Positions 59,058 through 64,000 of a stretch of 64,000 nt of DNA are shown one piece after another (within the stretch, counting starts at the first letter, position 1; every line of letters starts with the position of its first letter). Source of the DNA: Hyphomonadaceae bacterium (GTDB taxonomy: Bacteria; Pseudomonadota; Alphaproteobacteria; Caulobacterales; Aquidulcibacteraceae); NCBI GenBank assembly GCA_019753175.1, contig JAIELK010000005.1, positions 1-64,000 of the forward strand. The letters run 5' to 3'. A program made the translations under genes and the position numbers. A model generated the notes under the pieces. That model had not been told where the DNA came from. It was given only the letters and a program-made list of their open reading frames with translations, and did not search any database.

Positions 59058-59249
59058 ATGCACGACATCCGCACACGGACAATACAGCGCCTGGCCGCAC
59101 CGATCGTGACCCAGGAATGCTGGACCGCGCTGGACCACCTGCGCAATGCCCTCGACAGCGTGGAACCCGATTCGCCCGAGGCCGAGCGCCTGTTGCGGAT
59201 GATCCGCGAGCTGACCTCCTTCGCTGACGCAACGCTGAGCCGTCGCTGA
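59058..59249 (+). CDS. Small 63-aa helical protein, divergent from luxR
   Basis: ATG 59058 opens MHDIRTRTIQRLAAPIVTQE to a stop at 59249. It is predicted all-helical with acidic centre (LDSVEPDSPEAERLLRM) and has no signal or membrane segment. It is read divergently from the quorum operon, sharing the region with the dyad, so LuxR control is possible. Family unknown. Confidence 0.55.
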   Translation: MHDIRTRTIQRLAAPIVTQECWTALDHLRNALDSVEPDSPEAERLLRMIRELTSFADATLSRR

Positions 59250-59295
59250 TCGCCGCTCGCTTGCGACGCCGGGGGCGCGCCTGTAAGCCCAAGCG

Positions 59296-59823
59296 ATGAA
59301 TGATCGCCCCTCCGCCCTCTCTTATGAGGACCTGATCGCGTCCGGCGAAGGTCGCATGTTTGGCGCCGGCAACGCCCAGCTGCCGCTGCCGCCGATGCTG
59401 ATGTTCGACCGCATCACTCACATTTCCGATGAGGGCGGCGCCCACGGCAAAGGCAAGATCATCGCCGAACTCGATATTCGGCCCGACCTCTGGTTTTTCG
59501 ACTGCCACTTTCGCGGCGACCCGGTCATGCCGGGTTGTCTGGGGCTCGACGCCATGTGGCAGCTGGTGGGCTTCTTCATGTGCTGGATGGGCGCCCCTGG
59601 TCGTGGCCGCGCGCTCGGCGTCGGCGAAGTCGAGTTTCGTGGCCAGGTCACGCCGCGCAAGACGCTCGTGCGTTACGAAATCGAGTTGAAGAAGGTGATC
59701 CTGCGTAAGATGGCGCTGTGCGTTGGCGACGGGGTGATGTTTGTCGACGACAAACCTATCTATAGCGCCAAGGACCTGAAGGTCGGGTTGTTCAGCGCCG
59801 AACAACTTGCCGCGATGGAATAG
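59296..59823 (+). CDS. fabA: 3-hydroxydecanoyl-ACP dehydratase/isomerase FabA
   Basis: A 175-aa enzyme that introduces the double bond in unsaturated fatty acid synthesis. The catalytic residues are His71 and Asp85 in [20 protein letters not shown], as in E. coli FabA. It is 8 bp upstream of fabB, the usual pairing for anaerobic-type unsaturated fatty acid synthesis. Confidence 0.97.
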   Translation: MNDRPSALSYEDLIASGEGRMFGAGNAQLPLPPMLMFDRITHISDEGGAHGKGKIIAELDIRPDLWFFDCHFRGDPVMPGCLGLDAMWQLVGFFMCWMGAPGRGRALGVGEVEFRGQVTPRKTLVRYEIELKKVILRKMALCVGDGVMFVDDKPIYSAKDLKVGLFSAEQLAAME

Positions 59824-59831
59824 GAGCGCCC

Positions 59832-61046
59832 ATGCGCCGCGTCGTCGTCACCGGAATGGGGATCGTCTCCTCGATCGGCAACAACACACAAGAAGTCACC
59901 GCCAGCTTGCGTGAAGCGAAGAGCGGCATCCGCTCAGCGCCCGAATACGCCGAGAAAGGCATGCGCTGCCAGGTCCATGGCGAACCGCAGGTGAGGCCCG
60001 AAGAGGTTGTCGATAAGCGTATCATGCGCTTCATGGGTGAAGGCTCGGGCTGGAACTACATCGCCATGGACCAGGCGATCACCGACGCCGGACTTGAAAA
60101 GCACGACGTCTCCAACGAGCGCACCGGCATCATAATGGGTTCGGGTGGCCCATCGGCCGCGGCGATCGTGTTGGCCGCCGACACGGCGCGCGAGAAAGGC
60201 GCCAAGCGCGTCGGCCCGTTCGCTGTGCCGAAGGCGATGTCTTCGACGGCGAGCGCGACCTTGGCGACGCCGTTCGAGATCAAGGGCGTGAACTACTCGA
60301 TCAGCTCGGCCTGTGCGACCAGCGCGCACTGCATCGGCAACGCTTACGAGACCATCCGCGACGGGCGTCAGGACATCATCTTCGCCGGAGGCTCAGAAGA
60401 GCTGGACTGGACGTTATCGGTGCTGTTCGACGCCATGGGCGCGATGAGCACCAAGTACAACGACACGCCAGAGCGCGCGTCGCGCGCCTATGACAAGAAT
60501 CGCGACGGCTTTGTCATCGCCGGCGGCGCAGGCGTGCTGGTTCTGGAAGAGTATCAGCGCGCGAAAAAGCGCGGCGCCAAGATCTACGGCGAAGTGGCCG
60601 GTTACGGCGCCACCAGCGACGGCCACGACATGGTCGCGCCGTCGGGCGAAGGCGCGGTGCGCTGTATGAAAATGGCGATGCGCTATTTGGATCGCCCCGT
60701 CGACTACCTCAACACGCACGGCACCTCGACACCCGTCGGCGACCTCAAGGAAATGGAAGCCGTGCGCGCGGTGTTCGGAGGAAAGCCGCCGCTGATTTCG
60801 AGCACAAAATCGCTCACTGGACATTCTCTCGGCGCAGCGGGCGTGCAGGAGGCGATCTACTCGCTGCTGATGATGAACAACGGCTTCGCCTGCGAAAGCG
60901 CCAATATCGAAGATCTCGATCCCGCCTTCGAAGACCTGCCAATTCTGCGCAAGCGCGAAGACCGCGAGCTCAATTGCGTGCTCAGCAATTCGTTCGGCTT
61001 TGGCGGCACCAACGCGACGCTGGCATTCACCAAGATCGCCGCGTAG
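59832..61046 (+). CDS. fabB: 3-oxoacyl-ACP synthase I FabB
   Basis: A 404-aa condensing enzyme. The active-site Cys is in [17 protein letters not shown], the two histidines in [13 protein letters not shown] and [11 protein letters not shown], and the closing [14 protein letters not shown] is standard. It elongates the cis-unsaturated intermediate made by FabA. Confidence 0.96.
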   Translation: MRRVVVTGMGIVSSIGNNTQEVTASLREAKSGIRSAPEYAEKGMRCQVHGEPQVRPEEVVDKRIMRFMGEGSGWNYIAMDQAITDAGLEKHDVSNERTGIIMGSGGPSAAAIVLAADTAREKGAKRVGPFAVPKAMSSTASATLATPFEIKGVNYSISSACATSAHCIGNAYETIRDGRQDIIFAGGSEELDWTLSVLFDAMGAMSTKYNDTPERASRAYDKNRDGFVIAGGAGVLVLEEYQRAKKRGAKIYGEVAGYGATSDGHDMVAPSGEGAVRCMKMAMRYLDRPVDYLNTHGTSTPVGDLKEMEAVRAVFGGKPPLISSTKSLTGHSLGAAGVQEAIYSLLMMNNGFACESANIEDLDPAFEDLPILRKREDRELNCVLSNSFGFGGTNATLAFTKIAA

Positions 61047-61134
61047 GCGAACACTATAACATTAGATTGCGCGTGTTCATCGTCATCATGCGCGTCTTGT
61101 ACGGCATTGGCGCGACGCCTATGTCGCGCACGCC

Positions 61135-61599
61135 ATGATTGTAGAAGTCTCTACCCGCCTCGACGCTCCGCCGGAAACTGTTTGGGCCAATGTGCAAAAG
61201 CCGCGCCTCCTCCAACACGTCGCTTCGCCGCTCGTGACATTCAAGTCGCGTGAGCCGGAGGGCTTTCCCGAGACATGGTCGGAGGGGCCGCACCGTGTCT
61301 GGATGTCGGCGTTCGGGGTGCTGCCGCTCGGCCCGCAAACTGTCGGCATCGAGATTGGACCGCATGAGGCGCGCGTATTTCGTGTCCGCGACAACGGATC
61401 CGGGCTGCTGGCGAGGACGTGGGATCATCACATCACAATCAAGCCCGACGGACGCGACCCGCAACACACCCACTATACCGATCGCGTGCGCATAGGAGCG
61501 GGTTTGCTTACGCCGTTCGTCTGGGCCTTCGCGATGATCTTCTATCGCTGGCGGCAAGCGCGCTGGCGCGCCCTGGTCAAGCGCGGCTTCCGCTACTAG
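61135..61599 (+). CDS. SRPBCC-like hypothetical protein
   Basis: A 154-aa protein starting VEVSTRLDAPPETVWANVQK, the usual opening of the SRPBCC (START/Bet v1) ligand-binding fold, followed by strands (RVWMSAFGVLPLGPQTVGIE) and a C-terminal hydrophobic helix (TPFVWAFAMIFYRW) that may touch the membrane. It lies between fabB and fabI on the same strand, so a link to lipids is possible but unproven. Confidence 0.75.
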   Translation: MIVEVSTRLDAPPETVWANVQKPRLLQHVASPLVTFKSREPEGFPETWSEGPHRVWMSAFGVLPLGPQTVGIEIGPHEARVFRVRDNGSGLLARTWDHHITIKPDGRDPQHTHYTDRVRIGAGLLTPFVWAFAMIFYRWRQARWRALVKRGFRY

Positions 61600-61670
61600 C
61601 CGCGCGTGCGTAAACTTGACCGCGTGGGCACGCTCTGCCACTGCGGCTTACACAGAATTAGGAGCTCCTC

Positions 61671-62486
61671 ATGGCCGATGAATGGACCCTGCCCAAGGGC
61701 GATCTGATGAAGGGCAAGCGCGGCGTCGTCATGGGCGTCGCGAACGACCACTCGATCGCCTGGGGCATCGCCAAGCAGCTCGCGTACCAGGGCGCAGAGT
61801 TGGCGTTCACCTATCAGGGCGAAGCGTTGGAAAAGCGCGTGCGGCCGCTGGCCGACAGCATCGGCGTCAAGCTCATGGTGCAAGCCGACGTCACCGACGA
61901 CGCCTCAATGGACCGCGCGTTCGCGGAGATCGCATCGAAGTGGGGCAAGCTCGACTTCCTCGTCCACGCCATAGCGTTTGCCGACAAGTCCGCGCTCAAG
62001 GGCTCGTTCGTGGAGAACACCACGCGCGAGATGTTCAAGTCGTCGATGGATATTTCGGCCTTCTCGTTTGTCGACGCTTGTCGCCGCGCGGCGCCTTTGA
62101 TGAAGGACGGCGGATCGATCATCACGCTCACCTATCAGGGCTCCGAGCGCGTGGTGCCGAACTACAACATGATGGGCGTGGCCAAGGCCGCGCTCGAAGC
62201 CTCAACCCGCTACGCCGCGCGCGATCTCGGCCCCAAGGGTATTCGCGTGAATGCGGTCAGCCCCGGGCCGATGCGCACGCTGGCGATGGCCGGCATTGCC
62301 GGCGGCAAGCAACTCATGAGCACTGCGCGCGACTGGAGCCTGCTTAAGGAAGACACAACCATGGAAGGCGTCGCCGGCTGCGCGCTATGGCTGCTCTCAG
62401 ACCTCGGCAAAAGCGTTGCCGGCGAGTGCATCCATGTCGATGGCGGCTTCCACGCCGTCGGCGTGCCGGAGGGCGTTGGCGGGTGA
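61671..62486 (+). CDS. fabI: Enoyl-ACP reductase FabI
   Basis: A 271-aa SDR-type reductase with ribosome site AGGAG. GKRGVVMGVANDHSIAWGIA is the FabI NAD-binding start; ALKGSFVENTTREMFKSSM is typical, and the catalytic Tyr/Lys lie in YNMMGVAKAALEAS preceded by LTYQGSERVVPN. It performs the last step of each elongation cycle and is the triclosan target. Downstream of fabA-fabB in the same direction. Confidence 0.96.
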   Translation: MADEWTLPKGDLMKGKRGVVMGVANDHSIAWGIAKQLAYQGAELAFTYQGEALEKRVRPLADSIGVKLMVQADVTDDASMDRAFAEIASKWGKLDFLVHAIAFADKSALKGSFVENTTREMFKSSMDISAFSFVDACRRAAPLMKDGGSIITLTYQGSERVVPNYNMMGVAKAALEASTRYAARDLGPKGIRVNAVSPGPMRTLAMAGIAGGKQLMSTARDWSLLKEDTTMEGVAGCALWLLSDLGKSVAGECIHVDGGFHAVGVPEGVGG

Positions 62487-62556
62487 GCACGTGGTTGTTC
62501 ACGCATTCACCAGCTTTCTGAACGCCGCCTTAATCGCGCTCTGACATAGTGGGTTC

Positions 62557-62793
62557 ATGACGGCGATCCCCCCCGCCGCTATGGCCCTCACCAGCGCCCT
62601 TGGCCGCTTCGATCGTGCGAGCGTTCGTATGGTTGAGGCGGCCACTGGTGCAGGCGACCCAGCGGCCGCTCTTGTGGACGTGGTGCAGGCGAAGGCGGAA
62701 GTGTCCGCCGGTGTGGCGCTCGTGCGCTTCACCGATGAGATGTACAAAGCGCTGCTCGATGTCGCGCGCGAGCCAAGGCGTCGGCGCAAATAG
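62557..62793 (+). CDS. Small 78-aa protein with flagellar-rod-like C-terminus
   Basis: ATG 62557; alanine-rich helices (ALTSALGRFDRASVRMVEAA). The C-terminal half (ALVDVVQAKAEVSAGVALVR, FTDEMYKALLDVA) resembles the C-terminal helix of flagellar rod/hook proteins (pattern A-x-x-x-x-A-N/G-x-x-V-x-x-T-x-D-E-M). No other flagellar gene is nearby, so this is a loose likeness and the function is unknown. Confidence 0.55.
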   Translation: MTAIPPAAMALTSALGRFDRASVRMVEAATGAGDPAAALVDVVQAKAEVSAGVALVRFTDEMYKALLDVAREPRRRRK

Positions 62794-62924
62794 CCCTCGC
62801 GCTGCGCCGCCTTCTCGCGCTGGCGACGATCCCCGGTGGCCAAGGATTTGGCGCGCACGCGCCCAGGCGCTATAGCTAGGCCGAGGGCGCTCGGCGCTGG
62901 TCGACGCGCACACGAGGGAAACGC

Positions 62925-63473
62925 ATGCGCTTCGTATTCTTGGCTCCCGCGCTCCTGTTGGCCGCGTGCTCGTCAATGCCGTTTCCGTTTGGATCGAAGA
63001 CGACCACCACCACGCTGCGCGCCGCTGACGCGGCCACATCGCTCGCCGTGGGCGAACGGATCACTATGACGGTGACCGCACCGCGCCGCGAACCGCAATC
63101 CGGGGATGACCAGCTCATCCTCATGCAGCTGAAGCACGCCGACGGACGCACGCTCAGTTTCACCGAGTCCAACCACGCACCCATGCATGTGATGGCCCAA
63201 GCCCCAGGCGGGCCGCTTGCGCAAATCATGGGGCTGTTTGGCGAAGAACAGCCTACACTCTACGGCGCGCGGCCCGGCCAACATGGCAGCGCCTTTCTAT
63301 GCGGCGAGCAAGGCCCCGCAGCGGTCGGCGTCCATCGCGGCGAGGATGGCGCGGTGCAGATCGTCGGACTGCGCGAAGACATCGCTTTCGAGCAAACCGC
63401 AAGCGGCGGCTACGAGGCTGCGCCCTACTCGCCGGACAAGGTCTGTGCGCGCCTTCGCTTCCGCGTCGGCTGA
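62925..63473 (+). CDS. Lipoprotein of unknown function
   Basis: A 182-aa protein. The signal ends in a lipobox (LLLAACSS), then a Thr-rich stretch (KTTTTTLRAADAATS) and a beta-rich body with two cysteines (SAFLCGEQGP, SPDKVCARLRF). No named domain is recognised. It precedes the DUF350 gene on the same strand after 120 bp in which I see no clear signal apart from the ribosome site of that gene. Confidence 0.72.
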   Translation: MRFVFLAPALLLAACSSMPFPFGSKTTTTTLRAADAATSLAVGERITMTVTAPRREPQSGDDQLILMQLKHADGRTLSFTESNHAPMHVMAQAPGGPLAQIMGLFGEEQPTLYGARPGQHGSAFLCGEQGPAAVGVHRGEDGAVQIVGLREDIAFEQTASGGYEAAPYSPDKVCARLRFRVG

Positions 63474-63596
63474 AGTTGGGCGCGCTGGCGTTGCGAGAAA
63501 CACGCCCCGAGTGAGTGTCAGCTCTCTGCTCCGCTTGCGTCGCCCCTCCGGAACCGCTAGCGCAAGCGCATACCGGGGCCCGCGTCGGGGGAAGAT

Positions 63597-64000
63597 ATGG
63601 ATTTCACAGCGCCCATAAACGCCTTTGTCTCGGGCTTTCCGGACTTCATCATCCAGCTCGCGATCGCGATCGGCCTGTTTGTCGCTTCGCTCGTCATCTA
63701 CGTGCTGATGACGCCCCATCGCGAACTCGACCTGATCCGTTCCGGCAATCCGTCCGCGTCGCTGGCGTTCGGCGGCGTGGTGGTCGGGTTGGCGATCCCG
63801 CTCGGCTCTTGCCTTGCGCATTCGTTCGGCGCTTTGGACCTGCTCATTTGGGGCGTGATAACGCTGCTGATACAGCTGTTGGCGTTCCGTTTCGCCGACA
63901 TGTTCCTGCGCGGGTTGCCAAAGCGCATCGTCGAGGGCGACGTCGCCGCTGCGATCTATCTGATGAGTGTGAAGCTTGCACTGGCTCTCATTCTCGCCGG
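63597..64000 (+). CDS. DUF350 inner-membrane protein (partial, cut by window edge)
   Basis: From ATG 63597 (ribosome site GGGGGAAG) the frame begins MDFTAPINAFVSGFPDFIIQ and is open to the right edge, 134 codons. At least four membrane segments are visible (LAIAIGLFVASLVIYVLM, ASLAFGGVVVGLAIPLGS, LLIWGVITLLIQLLAF, and the start of a last one). The pattern DLIRSGNPSASLAFGGVVVG matches DUF350. The function of the family is unknown, often linked to envelope stress. Confidence 0.85.
   Translation, partial: MDFTAPINAFVSGFPDFIIQLAIAIGLFVASLVIYVLMTPHRELDLIRSGNPSASLAFGGVVVGLAIPLGSCLAHSFGALDLLIWGVITLLIQLLAFRFADMFLRGLPKRIVEGDVAAAIYLMSVKLALALILA

Noticed and set aside
1-64000. CRISPR arrays, rRNA operons, prophage structural genes
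   Set aside because: No regularly spaced repeats, rRNA sequence or phage structural genes were seen on either strand.

Overview
This is a GC-rich chromosomal window from a Gram-negative bacterium, most likely an alphaproteobacterium of the Caulobacterales/Hyphomonadaceae type. The reasons are the very high third-position GC, the gene block CCA-transferase / NUDIX / DUF1285 next to MoxR-DUF58-BatA/DUF4159, a large TonB receptor, LuxI/LuxR quorum sensing, phenylacetate and valine catabolism, and short dispersed inverted repeats between and inside genes. The genus is inference; no rRNA is present.

Region 1 (1-9691) is an accessory polymorphic-toxin locus read on the minus strand. Four LysM modules follow one another. 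Each has a near-identical 267 bp LysM block, one hydrophobic segment, Gly/Ala-rich repeats and then an unrelated C-terminal toxin, and three of the toxins are followed by a different candidate immunity gene (ATGA overlap or 12 bp gap). One pair is a clear colicin-E-type HNH DNase with an Im9-like immunity protein. Upstream lies a nucleic-acid deaminase tip fused to an IS110 transposase scrap. Abutting it on the plus strand is a 5'-truncated FliA-like sigma factor followed by a TPR gene and a 118-aa unknown gene. tRNA-Ser(GGA) closes the region.

Region 2 (10000-32656) is mostly housekeeping: msrA, rsgA, a PIN protein, a FitAB/VapBC-type toxin-antitoxin pair with twin palindromic operators, an FMN reductase/MarR pair, CCA-transferase, NUDIX hydrolase, DUF1285, the MoxR/DUF58/BatA membrane operon, an orphan curlin-repeat protein, GNAT, MFS, an ammonium transporter, an SDR, META-domain lipoproteins, pirin, a receiver protein and queC.

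Region 3 (32949-47848) holds a TonB receptor with a strong terminator, then valine catabolism: mmsB, 3-hydroxyisobutyryl-CoA hydrolase, mmsA, an Lrp regulator, a fused E1 alpha-beta, E2 and an aminotransferase. A second toxin-antitoxin pair, a PhyH dioxygenase and a dying duplicate of the hydrolase 5' end are mixed in. Region 4 (47883-52428) is phenylacetyl-CoA epoxidation, paaG and paaABCDE, with a TetR-type palindrome in the divergent promoter. Region 5 (52480-64000) has an RND efflux pair, a luxR-luxI-phyH quorum operon, fabA-fabB-fabI and small envelope proteins; a DUF350 gene runs off the right edge.

The most notable signals are the toxin cassette array with its HNH/Im9-like pair and interrupted deaminase tip, and a family of inverted repeats (CGTCATTCCGG ends) that sits in frame inside two enzyme genes, E2 and paaD.
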